This document shows positions 15,564-23,487 of a DNA stretch of 24,611 bases, in pieces. The DNA lies in contig CAZSYM010000036.1 in assembly GCA_964611145.1 (NCBI GenBank), positions 1-24,611 of the forward strand, given 5' to 3'. Position numbers and translations under genes: made by a program. The DNA is from WFQV01 sp964611145 (lineage in GTDB: Bacteria > Bacteroidota > Ignavibacteria > Ignavibacteriales > Melioribacteraceae). The notes beneath the pieces are model-generated. The model did not search any database. It had not been told where the DNA came from and saw only the letters and a program-made list of their open reading frames with translations. Each line of letters starts with the position of its first letter. Within the stretch, counting starts at the first letter, position 1.

Positions 15564-16913
15564 ATGAAAAAAAATAAAGTTTATATCGAGACTTACGGCT
15601 GCCAAATGAACGTCGCCGATAGTGAGTTGGTGATGAGCATTTTGGTGGATAATGGCTATGAGATGACAAAGGAGATAGAGGAAGCGAACGTAATCTTGTT
15701 GAATACATGTAGCGTAAGAGAAAATGCCGAACAGAGAATTTACGGACGACTTGGCAATATAAAAAAAATAAAGGCTTCTCATTCCGGTACTGTTATTGGC
15801 GTGCTCGGTTGCATGGCGGAAAGATTGCGGGAAAATTTAATCGAGAAGCAAAATGTTGTTGATGTCGTCGTGGGACCGGACGAGTATCGCAATTTACCTC
15901 GCTATTTGGACGAAGCCTTTGCCGGGGGCAAGGGAATAGGTGTACGGCTTTCCAAAACTGAGACGTACGATGATATTATCCCTTATCGGGAAGACGGACT
16001 TTCGGCATGGATTTCCGTCATGCGGGGCTGCGATAAGTTTTGTACTTATTGCGTCGTCCCTTTTACTCGCGGCAGAGAAAGAAGTCGTAGTTTGGAATCG
16101 GTTGTGAACGAGGTCAAAATCCTTTCCCGACGGGGTTTTAAGGAGGTTACTCTGTTGGGACAAAATGTGAATTCGTACAATGACAATGGCAACGATTTTG
16201 CCGATTTGCTGGAGGCGGTGGCGGCTGTGGATAGAAGCATTCGCGTGCGATTTACAACTTCCCACCCGCAGGACCTTTCCGATAAATTGCTTTATACTAT
16301 AGCTAAAAATTTTAATGTCTGTAATTATATTCACTTGCCCGTGCAGTCCGGTTCAAATAGAATATTGGAGTTGATGAACCGTTCTTATACCGTTGAACAT
16401 TATTTAAATTTGATTGAGAAAGCGCGAAAGATTATCCCGGGTGTGAGCTTTTCTACCGATATAATAGCGGGTTTTCCCACCGAGACGGAAGACGACCACC
16501 GAGCTACCCTCGACGTACTCAAGCAAGTTCGTTACGACGGGGCTTATATGTTTAAATATTCTCCCCGCGAAGGTACCAAAGCTTATAAAATGAAAGACGA
16601 TGTGCCGGAGGAAGTGAAAATACGTCGTTTGAACGAGATAATTAATTTGCAGCAACGAATTTCCTATGAAAAGAACCAAGAGCTGATAGGGACGGAAGAA
16701 ATTGTGCTTGTCGAGGGCTTTAGTAGAAAGTCCAAGGAGTTTTTTGCTGGACGAACGGATACGAACAAGGTTGTGATTTTTCCCGCATCGGAGGAATATT
16801 CCCGCGGCGACTATATTCGTGTTGAAATAAAACGCGCAACATCGGCAACTTTGTTTGGCGATTTCAAGGAAAAGCTCGGCTCGGATTTTTTTGAGTTTTA
16901 TAAAACGGCGTAA
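15564..16913 (+). CDS. miaB: tRNA-2-methylthio-N6-dimethylallyladenosine synthase
   Basis: This 449-aa radical-SAM methylthiotransferase adds the 2-methylthio group to i6A at position 37 of tRNAs that read UNN codons. The N-terminal UPF0004 domain starts ETYGCQMN and supplies cluster ligands C13, C49 (LLNTCSVRE) and C83 (GVLGCMAE). The radical-SAM cluster motif is C156, C160, C163 (MRGCDKFCTYC). The TRAM domain covers about 375-440. Length is close to that of E. coli MiaB, and YGCQMN favours MiaB over RimO or MtaB. The ATG has no strong Shine-Dalgarno; AGAAAGAT precedes it. TATAAT at 15533-15538 is a possible -10 element. It is followed by two tightly spaced genes. Confidence 0.95.
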   Translation: MKKNKVYIETYGCQMNVADSELVMSILVDNGYEMTKEIEEANVILLNTCSVRENAEQRIYGRLGNIKKIKASHSGTVIGVLGCMAERLRENLIEKQNVVDVVVGPDEYRNLPRYLDEAFAGGKGIGVRLSKTETYDDIIPYREDGLSAWISVMRGCDKFCTYCVVPFTRGRERSRSLESVVNEVKILSRRGFKEVTLLGQNVNSYNDNGNDFADLLEAVAAVDRSIRVRFTTSHPQDLSDKLLYTIAKNFNVCNYIHLPVQSGSNRILELMNRSYTVEHYLNLIEKARKIIPGVSFSTDIIAGFPTETEDDHRATLDVLKQVRYDGAYMFKYSPREGTKAYKMKDDVPEEVKIRRLNEIINLQQRISYEKNQELIGTEEIVLVEGFSRKSKEFFAGRTDTNKVVIFPASEEYSRGDYIRVEIKRATSATLFGDFKEKLGSDFFEFYKTA

Positions 16914-16916
16914 ACC

Positions 16917-17681
16917 ATGAGAAGATTTGTTTTGAGCATTCTGGGATTTGTGTTTGCCACGACTTTATTTGCTCAAGAGGTGAATATTGTTAACTATCTG
17001 AAAGAAATTGAACGTGGAAACGCTCGGAAAGTAGAAAAGGAATTACCGCAATTAAAAGATAAATATCCAAACGACCCCTCCGTTCTTTTTCTCGATGCCG
17101 TTTTGACAACCAACGGCGAAGAAGCCCTCCGAAAATATTTTAAGGTTTATGGCGAATTTCCTAAAAGCAATTATGCCGATGCGGCTCTTTATCGAATCTT
17201 CTCTTTTTATTTTTCGATGGGACTTTATGAGAAAGCCCATTATTACTTGGAAAAGTTGAAAAAAGAATATCCCGATTCCCCCTATATTAAATATGCGGAT
17301 AGAAACATTCCACAGCAGGATTTGGATTTGATTGCTTTTACTCCGAAGGGAATGAAAGAAGAAAAGGTTAATGAATCCGTTCCCATGAAACACAGAACAA
17401 CTGTCCCCGAAAAGAAGGAAACCAAGGAAACGAAAAAAGTTTCTCGTGAGTATTTTACGATTCAAGCGGGGGCTTTTCTTAATTATAAGAATGCTCTTGC
17501 GCTGAAAAATAAATTTGAAGCGAAGGATTGGGAAACGGGAATATTTACCAAAGAGATAGGCGGTTCTATCTTCAACGTGGTGACGGTTGGGCGCTTTTCT
17601 TCTCGGAACGATGCCGAAAAGTTTCTCGTGGACTTGAAAAAGAAATTTGGAATTTCGGGACGAATAGTGCGGAAGAAATAA
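16917..17681 (+). CDS. Exported SPOR-domain protein with TPR-like repeats
   Basis: This 254-aa protein starts with a signal peptide (MRRFVLSILGFVFATTLFAQ, cleavage near residue 20). Residues 25-125 are helical and TPR-like (NDPSVLFLDAV, YADAALYRIFSFYF, YEKAHYYLEKLKKEYPDSPY). A charged Lys/Glu linker covers 143-175, and residues 176-252 form a SPOR domain (YFTIQAGAF, FNVVTVGRFSSRNDAEKFL). SPOR domains bind denuded septal peptidoglycan, so a role in the periplasm near division or cell-wall turnover is likely. The start lies 3 bp after the miaB stop and the stop touches the next start, so it belongs to the miaB operon. Confidence 0.88.
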   Translation: MRRFVLSILGFVFATTLFAQEVNIVNYLKEIERGNARKVEKELPQLKDKYPNDPSVLFLDAVLTTNGEEALRKYFKVYGEFPKSNYADAALYRIFSFYFSMGLYEKAHYYLEKLKKEYPDSPYIKYADRNIPQQDLDLIAFTPKGMKEEKVNESVPMKHRTTVPEKKETKETKKVSREYFTIQAGAFLNYKNALALKNKFEAKDWETGIFTKEIGGSIFNVVTVGRFSSRNDAEKFLVDLKKKFGISGRIVRKK

Positions 17682-18449
17682 ATGGAAATCGTTTTTGTTG
17701 GAACGGGGTCGGGCAAGACAAATCTGGAACGTTTTCATTCTTCCTTGCTTGTTCGGCGCCGTGAATGCAATGTTTTGATTGATGTCGGTGATGGCGCCTC
17801 TAAGGCTCTTCTGAAAAGCTCCGTAGATTTTAATGAAGTAAACTCGATTCTGATTTCTCATTTTCATGCGGACCATTTCGCTGGGTTGCCTTCCTTGCTT
17901 ACTCAAATGTATTTATCACGCCGAACTTCCACTCTGAAAATTTTTGTGCCCGAGGCGCTCAAGGATTTTCTGAAGGAACTTTTAATACATTCTTACCTCT
18001 TCCCTGAAAAACTCCCTTTTGAACTTGTAATATGTCCCTTTCGTGCTGGGGAAAATTTTTCTCCATGTCCCGATTTAAATGTTTTTCCCGTTCGTAATTC
18101 CCATATTGTTCAAAAGACAGAAACGATTAAGTATCCCACTGCGATTTTCGTTTCTTTTAGTTTTATACTGCAGACGGACTCTTTGAAACTCCTTTATACG
18201 TCCGATTTGGGCGGAAGTGAGGATTTAACTTTATTTGGCGACTTTTATGATGTTGTCGTTGCCGAGCTTACGCATGTGCCTTCGGGGGAAATGGTTAAAT
18301 TTCTGAAAGGGGGTAAATACGAAAAATTCTTTTTTACCCATATCGACGAAGTATTGAAAGATGAATTTGAGAAAATAATTGCTGCGGAATTCAAAGGGGA
18401 AAGAAAGATAATTTTTGCTGATGATGGCGATAGATTCGAAATTCCATAA
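17682..18449 (+). CDS. Metallo-beta-lactamase fold hydrolase, ribonuclease Z-like
   Basis: This 255-aa cytoplasmic protein carries the metal-binding motif SHFHADHFAG (H60, H62, D64, H65), preceded by VLIDVGDG, which resembles tRNase Z. Later conserved elements are NSHIV near residue 144, TSDLGG with its Asp, and FFTHIDE with the final His. Its length is short compared with RNase Z (about 305 aa), and I see no flexible-arm insertion of the tRNA-binding type, so assignment to true tRNA 3' processing is uncertain; it may be another zinc hydrolase or phosphodiesterase. It begins immediately at the stop codon of the SPOR gene, which implies translational coupling in the miaB operon. Confidence 0.8.
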   Translation: MEIVFVGTGSGKTNLERFHSSLLVRRRECNVLIDVGDGASKALLKSSVDFNEVNSILISHFHADHFAGLPSLLTQMYLSRRTSTLKIFVPEALKDFLKELLIHSYLFPEKLPFELVICPFRAGENFSPCPDLNVFPVRNSHIVQKTETIKYPTAIFVSFSFILQTDSLKLLYTSDLGGSEDLTLFGDFYDVVVAELTHVPSGEMVKFLKGGKYEKFFFTHIDEVLKDEFEKIIAAEFKGERKIIFADDGDRFEIP

Positions 18450-18470
18450 TGTCGGAAAACTTTCCGCAAA

Positions 18471-18482
18471 CAGTTGCAACTG
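18471..18482. promoter_or_regulatory. Perfect 12-bp palindrome ahead of the symporter unit
   Basis: CAGTTGCAACTG is a perfect palindrome 59 bp upstream of the small membrane protein start. A second short palindrome-like element (CGGAAA-AC-TTTCCG, 18453-18466) lies just before it. The pair is the only structure in the 92-bp gap between the metallo-hydrolase and the symporter unit. It could be an operator for a dimeric regulator; no regulator is identified. Confidence 0.35.
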
Positions 18483-18541
18483 AAATTTTGCTTCTTTAAT
18501 TTTTAACTTTAATAAATTTAAAATATTAAACAGGTATAACT

Positions 18542-18754
18542 ATGTTGCCTTTTACACATGTTTGGTTACCTCTGATATACCTTTATGGTGTTGGAGGTCT
18601 GTTTTTTTTAATCGGAATGATAATAATTAAAAAAAGCAAGGCAATTGATCTTACGAAAAAATCCCACCGAAAGTGGTTTCGAATCTTAATTTTTGGTTAC
18701 CTTTATTTTTTAGCCCTTCATACATTTTTCACAATAGCAGCATTATATTGGTAG
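18542..18754 (+). CDS. Two-helix small membrane protein, probable partner of the following symporter
   Basis: This 70-aa protein has two hydrophobic helices: residues 7-29 (WLPLIYLYGVGGLFFLIGMI) and 47-69 (ILIFGYLYFLALHTFFTIAA), joined by a strongly basic loop (KKSKAIDLTKKSHRKW). The basic loop predicts that both ends face the periplasm. Only 3 bp separate its stop from the symporter start, so co-expression is nearly certain. Small membrane subunits beside SSS permeases are known (for example DUF4212 with acetate permeases and YhdT with PanF), but this sequence does not look like either to me. A weak AGG 7 nt before the ATG is the only ribosome signal seen. Confidence 0.75.
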   Translation: MLPFTHVWLPLIYLYGVGGLFFLIGMIIIKKSKAIDLTKKSHRKWFRILIFGYLYFLALHTFFTIAALYW

Positions 18755-18757
18755 AAT

Positions 18758-20878
18758 ATGGAACATTTAGCAAGTAACATTCACACGACTTTTCACAGCA
18801 TCGGTTCTTCCACCGATTGGATTGTAATGATTGCGTACTTCCTTATCGTGATGCTTTTCGGAAGTTATTTCGGAAAGTATAATCGAAGCACACAGGACTT
18901 CTTTTTCGGTGGAAGAAGATTTGCATGGTGGCTGATAGCTTTCTCGATAGTTGCCACCGGTGTAGGCAGCCATAGTTTTATTAAATATTCGGCGAAAGGT
19001 TTTCAATATGGTTTTTCCTCGACGATGACCTATATCAACGATTGGTTCTTCATGCCCCTTTTTATGTTTGGGTGGTTGCCTATTGTGGTTTACACAAGAA
19101 TACGTTCGATTCCCGAATATTTCGAAAAGCGTTTTAGTCCCTCGGCGCGTTTTCTCGCCACTATTCTTTTGCTTTTTTACATGGTTGGATATATCGGCAT
19201 TGGGTTTTTAACTCTCGGTAAAGCCGCCATGCCGATGTTGCCGCATGAATTTACCCTTTTGGGAATTCACTTTGATGTTACCTTGATGGGAGTTGTAACA
19301 TTCATAGCGGTGGTAACGGGCATTTACATTACTTTTGGCGGACAAACGGCTGTTATTTTTACCGATTTGCTTCAAGGGGGAATTTTGCTTTTTGCCGGTT
19401 TGCTCCTTTTCTTCCTCGGTGCTTCGTATCTGGGCGGATTCGACGTCTTCTGGAAATTGTTGCCCACTTCCTGGAAACTCCCGTTGGCGGATTTCAATAA
19501 GCCGTCGGATTTCAATTTCGTGGGAATCTTTTGGCAGGATGGCGTTGCCGGTTCCGTTGGCTTTTTGTTTATGAATATGGGATTGATAATGCGATTTATG
19601 GCAACAAAGAGTGTTGACGAAGGAAGAAAAGCGGCCGCATTCAACGTTCTTTTTATGTTGCCTATCTCGGCTATCGTTGTGGGAAATGCCGGTTGGATAG
19701 GAAAGGCTATCTCTTTGATTAAACCCGATGTGGTGCCTCCGAATACTTCTCCCGATCAGATTTTTGTTGTGGTGGCTAATATAGTTTCCTCCCCGGGTGT
19801 TTTCGGATTTATAATGGCTGCTCTTACCGCCGCCTTGATGTCAACCGTCGATACACTCATAAATGCCACGGCAGCGATTTATATCAATGATATTCACCGT
19901 CCCGTAAAAGTGTGGTTGAAGAAAGAACATGGTACCCAATTGGAGGAGGAGAAAAAGGAACTGGGAGCCGCACGGTGGTCGTCGATTATATTTACTGCCC
20001 TGGGAGCGGTGGCGGTTCTTGCTTTTAAAAATTTCCCGACCGTTTATGAGGCTCACGGCTATTTCCATTCTACACTTACGCCTCCGTTGGTCGTTGCGAT
20101 TTTCCTCGGTATCTTTTGGAAGCGTTTTACCCCTGCTGCTGTAATCGCTACTTTCTTGGGTGGCGTCGGACTAATGATTTTGGGCGCTGAATACCCCGGC
20201 ATTTTAATTCATCCTTTCGATCATGGCATAGCAATGGATCCTGTGCATCCATATACTTATATCCGCGCTCTTTATAATGTTGTTGTCTGTTCCGGTGTTG
20301 GAGTCGTGGTTACTTATGCCGACCCGCTTCTGCACAGAATTGTGGCGCAACTGAAGTCTTCTCCTAAAGGGGATAAAATAGCTTACGGTATCACCGCATT
20401 GGGCGCCGTGCTTTTCTTGGTGGTTTCCTTTAAACTCGGTACTGTCTGGCCCTTGTTCGTGCTTACTTTGATAATGGTTGTATTGGTTGCAATTTCCGCT
20501 GCATATTTCATCAAATATGACCCTGTTTCTCAAACCGAAGGATTGACGGTTTGGTCAATACAAAAAGCCAAGGAAATGTTTAAGGGTAGAAAGATTAACG
20601 AGGAGGAAGGCGAAAAGGTATTTGTGCATTTTAAACTAAAGGAAACGGATGACGGAACGATTAATTTTTCGAAAAACGATATGGCTAAAATGAAAGCGAA
20701 TGTCGGCGATTTGGTTTACCTTTGTGATAAACGTGCATGGCTGGGAGGTTTGAAATCCGTGCACTCGGTTTACGGCGAACCGCATGATGAGGACGGGGTT
20801 GTTTATATAGGCAATGAGGAATTGCTGAATGGACAATTTGTGCATGGTAAAATGCTGTATGCCGAAAAAGAGTTGTAG
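18758..20878 (+). CDS. Sodium:solute symporter (SSS family) with long C-terminal extension
   Basis: This 706-aa inner-membrane protein carries out Na+-coupled uptake of a solute that cannot be identified from sequence. It begins with a helix near residues 20-38, then STQDFFFGGRRFAWWLIAFS, the SSS signature region. TFGGQTAVIFTDLLQGGIL and later ALTAALMSTVDTLINATAAIYIND (the Na2-site helix region, with conserved SxxDT) are typical. About 13-15 helices are visible through residue 590. The last 90 residues or so (from EGEKVFVHFKL) are soluble, beta-rich and cytoplasmic, and are not part of a standard SSS permease (usually about 500-550 aa). It is paired with the 70-aa membrane protein 3 bp upstream and ends before an intrinsic terminator. 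Confidence 0.9.
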   Translation: MEHLASNIHTTFHSIGSSTDWIVMIAYFLIVMLFGSYFGKYNRSTQDFFFGGRRFAWWLIAFSIVATGVGSHSFIKYSAKGFQYGFSSTMTYINDWFFMPLFMFGWLPIVVYTRIRSIPEYFEKRFSPSARFLATILLLFYMVGYIGIGFLTLGKAAMPMLPHEFTLLGIHFDVTLMGVVTFIAVVTGIYITFGGQTAVIFTDLLQGGILLFAGLLLFFLGASYLGGFDVFWKLLPTSWKLPLADFNKPSDFNFVGIFWQDGVAGSVGFLFMNMGLIMRFMATKSVDEGRKAAAFNVLFMLPISAIVVGNAGWIGKAISLIKPDVVPPNTSPDQIFVVVANIVSSPGVFGFIMAALTAALMSTVDTLINATAAIYINDIHRPVKVWLKKEHGTQLEEEKKELGAARWSSIIFTALGAVAVLAFKNFPTVYEAHGYFHSTLTPPLVVAIFLGIFWKRFTPAAVIATFLGGVGLMILGAEYPGILIHPFDHGIAMDPVHPYTYIRALYNVVVCSGVGVVVTYADPLLHRIVAQLKSSPKGDKIAYGITALGAVLFLVVSFKLGTVWPLFVLTLIMVVLVAISAAYFIKYDPVSQTEGLTVWSIQKAKEMFKGRKINEEEGEKVFVHFKLKETDDGTINFSKNDMAKMKANVGDLVYLCDKRAWLGGLKSVHSVYGEPHDEDGVVYIGNEELLNGQFVHGKMLYAEKEL

Positions 20879-20901
20879 TTTATTTTAATTTTTCTTGGTC
20901 T

Positions 20902-20936
20902 AAAAACCTCCGTTCATCTCGTGCGGAGGTTTTTTT
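20902..20936 (+). terminator. Intrinsic terminator of the symporter gene, possibly bidirectional
   Basis: AAAAACCTCCG (20902-20912) and CGGAGGTTTTT (20924-20934) form an 11-bp stem with an 11-nt loop, followed by T residues. It lies 23 bp after the symporter stop. The A run on the left arm means it could also stop transcription coming from the aconitase side. Confidence 0.9.
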
Positions 20937-21003
20937 ATGCATTGTTGGAAAGATTTTCGGATGTGTTTTCTTGTAGAGATTGGGGGTTAATACTGAATTT
21001 AAG

Positions 21004-21029
21004 ATAGCCCCCGTTGTTACGGGGGCTAT
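21004..21029 (-). terminator. GC-rich hairpin after the aconitase gene
   Basis: ATAGCCCCCGT (21004-21014) and ACGGGGGCTAT (21019-21029) are a perfect 11-bp stem with a 4-nt loop, 14 bp beyond the aconitase stop on the minus strand. No strong U run follows on either strand, so it may act as a transcript-end stabiliser as well as a terminator. Confidence 0.65.
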
Positions 21030-21043
21030 TGTTGGAAATAATT

Positions 21044-23305
21044 TTATTCCGCATTTTGTTTTGCAATAAGATTGAGAGCACTACCTGCCTTAAACCATTC
21101 GATTTGATTTTCGTTTAAAGTATGATTTAGTATTGCCTCGTCCGTGCTTCCGTCTTTGTGTTTGATGATGAGTTTTAACGGCTTGCCGGGAGCGAGTTCT
21201 TTCAAACCGATGATGCTAAGTCTGTCATCCTCTTGAATTTTGTCGTAATCGGCTGGATCGGCAAACGTAAGAGGAAGTACGCCTTGCTTTTTGAGATTGG
21301 TTTCGTGTATTCGAGCAAAGCTCCTTACGATTACGGCTTTTGCTCCCAAGTGGCGCGGCTCCATTGCGGCGTGTTCGCGGCTTGAACCCTCGCCGTAATT
21401 TTCGTCCCCGACCACTACCCAGCCTATTCCGCGTTTCTTATAGTCGCGTGCCACGGCTGCCGGAGTGTCGTATTCCCCTGTAAATTGATTTTTAACTTTT
21501 CCCGCTTCGCCTGTAAAGGCATTGATTGCACCTAAGAACATATTGTTTGAAATATTGTCCAAATGACCGCGATATTTAAGCCATGGTCCTGCCATCGAGA
21601 TATGGTCTGTGGTGCATTTCCCCTTTGCTTTGAGAAGGAGGGGTAAGTCTATGAAATCTTCTCCGTCCCACTCGGGGAATTTATCGAGCAGCTGAAGTCT
21701 TTCGCTATCCGGTTTTACTATTACTTCCACATCCGAACCGTCTTCTGGAGGTGCAACAAAGCCCTCCGAACCTTCGGAATAACCGTTGGGCGGAAGTTCT
21801 TTCCCTACCGGCGGGTCAAGTTTTATTTTCCTGCCGTCGGCGGTTTCAATTTCGTCGGTGATGGGATTGAAAAATTCTCCCGCAATTGCAAGGGCGGTTG
21901 TTAATTCGGGGGAAGCTACGAAAGCCATTGTATTCGGATTTCCGTCGTTTCGCTTTGCGAAGTTCCTGTTGAAAGAGGTAACAATCGTGTTCTTTTCGGG
22001 AGCTTGAACGTCCATTCTTTTCCACATGCCTATACACGGACCGCAAGCATTTGCAAGCACTTTCCCGCCGACATCGGTCAGTATCTTCAGTTGTCCGTCT
22101 CGTTCAATTGTGGCGCGGACTCGTTCGGAGCCGGGAGTAATCATAAACTCGGCTTTCGCTTTCAATCCTTTATCCAAAGCCTGTTTGGCAATCGAAGCCG
22201 CTCTGTCTATATCCTCGTAACTTGAATTTGTGCAGCTACCTATCAAGGCTGCGCTAACTTTTACGGGATAGCCGTTTTCTTTCGCCGCTTCTTTGATTTT
22301 TGAAATCGGCCATGCTCTATCGGGAGAAAAAGGACCGTTCAAATGGGGTTCGAGCGTGTCCAAGTTAATTTCGATGACCTGATCGTAGTATTTCTCCGGA
22401 GCTTCGTAAACCTCATCGTCTGCTTTCAGATACTCGGCATACTTACGTGCCAGTTCGGCAACGTCCGCTCTGTCGGTAGCTTCCAAATAGGCTGCCATTT
22501 TCTCGTCGAATGCAAAAGTGGAAGTGGTGGCGCCTATTTCTGCACCCATGTTGCATATGGTTGCTTTACCGGTGGCGGAAATGGTTTTGGCTCCTTCGCC
22601 GAAGTACTCGACAATTGCTCCCGTTCCTCCTTTAACCGTGAGTATGCCTGCAACTTCAAGAATAATATCTTTCGGAGCCGTCCAGCCGTTTAATTTACCC
22701 GTTAATTTGATGCCGATTAACTTTGGCCATTTCAATTCCCACGGCATTCCCGCCATTACGTCCACGGCATCCGCTCCGCCGACTCCGATAGCTATCATTC
22801 CCAAGCCGCCAGCGTTCGGTGTGTGGGAATCCGTTCCTATCATCATTCCGCCCGGGAATGCATAGTTTTCCAGAACTATTTGGTGAATTATTCCCGCACC
22901 GGGTTTCCAAAATCCTACGCCGTATTTTTTTGCAACGCTTTCCAAAAAGTCATAGACTTCTTTGTTCTCGTTAATTGCTCGTTCCAAATCTTTTTCGGCG
23001 CCCACTTGCGCTTGGATTAAATGGTCGCAGTGAATTGTGGAGGGAACGGCAACTTTTTTCTTGCCTGCGCGCATAAATTGAAGCATTGCCATTTGTGCGG
23101 TTGCATCCTGCATTGCCACACGGTCGGGAGCGAGTTCTACGTAATCTTTACCACGCTCGAAAGCTTTGGTTGGAGGTTCCCAAAGGTGAGAATAAAGAAT
23201 CTTTTCCGCTAAGGTCAGAGGACGTCCCACTATTTCTCGCGCCTTCTCAATCTTAGCTCCTAAGTTTTCATAAACCTTTTGAATCATATCAATGTTCGGG
23301 GTCAT
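21044..23305 (-). CDS. Aconitate hydratase, mitochondrial type
   Basis: This 753-aa enzyme interconverts citrate and isocitrate through cis-aconitate in the TCA cycle. Cluster ligands lie in IGSCTNSS (C358) and ANACGPCIG (C421, C424), counted from the preferred start; these numbers match the ligands of mature pig mitochondrial aconitase. HCDHLI, GTDSHTPNAGGLGMIAIGVG and the swivel-domain region GDENYGEGSSREHAAMEP are all present and intact. Length and the order of domains fit the mitochondrial-like group rather than AcnB or the AcnA/IRP type (about 890 aa). The frame is open 13 codons further to 23344, but the ATG at 23305 has AGGTGA before it and begins the conserved part. It is divergent from lacI, with about 182 bp between. 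Confidence 0.95.
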   Translation of the reverse strand: MTPNIDMIQKVYENLGAKIEKAREIVGRPLTLAEKILYSHLWEPPTKAFERGKDYVELAPDRVAMQDATAQMAMLQFMRAGKKKVAVPSTIHCDHLIQAQVGAEKDLERAINENKEVYDFLESVAKKYGVGFWKPGAGIIHQIVLENYAFPGGMMIGTDSHTPNAGGLGMIAIGVGGADAVDVMAGMPWELKWPKLIGIKLTGKLNGWTAPKDIILEVAGILTVKGGTGAIVEYFGEGAKTISATGKATICNMGAEIGATTSTFAFDEKMAAYLEATDRADVAELARKYAEYLKADDEVYEAPEKYYDQVIEINLDTLEPHLNGPFSPDRAWPISKIKEAAKENGYPVKVSAALIGSCTNSSYEDIDRAASIAKQALDKGLKAKAEFMITPGSERVRATIERDGQLKILTDVGGKVLANACGPCIGMWKRMDVQAPEKNTIVTSFNRNFAKRNDGNPNTMAFVASPELTTALAIAGEFFNPITDEIETADGRKIKLDPPVGKELPPNGYSEGSEGFVAPPEDGSDVEVIVKPDSERLQLLDKFPEWDGEDFIDLPLLLKAKGKCTTDHISMAGPWLKYRGHLDNISNNMFLGAINAFTGEAGKVKNQFTGEYDTPAAVARDYKKRGIGWVVVGDENYGEGSSREHAAMEPRHLGAKAVIVRSFARIHETNLKKQGVLPLTFADPADYDKIQEDDRLSIIGLKELAPGKPLKLIIKHKDGSTDEAILNHTLNENQIEWFKAGSALNLIAKQNAE

Positions 23306-23426
23306 TTCGTCACCTGTGTATTGTTGGAAAAATTTGATTTTCAAAAATAGTGATTTTGCGTCTATTTTTCCTTAGAGAGTTTCCCATTTAAGAAGAAGTC
23401 TTTCGGAAAGAAAAGGGATGAGGGAC

Positions 23427-23457
23427 TTGACAAATAAAATTTGGTTTATTACTTTTG
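23427..23457 (+). promoter_or_regulatory. Promoter of the LacI-family gene
   Basis: TTGACA (23427-23432) is followed after exactly 17 bp by TACTTTTG (23450-23457). This fits a general -35/-10 pair and also the Bacteroidota -7 consensus TAnnTTTG. Transcription would begin near 23463, inside the inverted repeat, giving a leader of only about 25 nt. Confidence 0.65.
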
Positions 23458-23480
23458 CACACGTGTTCACAAACGTGTGC
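23457..23480. promoter_or_regulatory. Inverted-repeat operator between the lacI promoter and start
   Basis: GCACACGT (23457-23464) and ACGTGTGC (23473-23480) are perfect inverted arms with an 8-bp spacer. The left arm extends into ACACGTGT, a CpG-centred palindrome of the kind LacI-family proteins bind. It overlaps the expected transcription start and ends 7 bp before the TTG start codon, so binding would block expression. Autorepression by the adjacent LacI protein is inferred. Confidence 0.6.
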
Positions 23481-23487
23481 GTAAAAA

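Noticed and set aside
23342..23349. Minus-strand TATTTTTG as a Bacteroidota -7 promoter element for the aconitase gene.
   Set aside because: It matches TAnnTTTG, but no TTG-like -33 element sits at the right distance, and A/T runs here make the match cheap.
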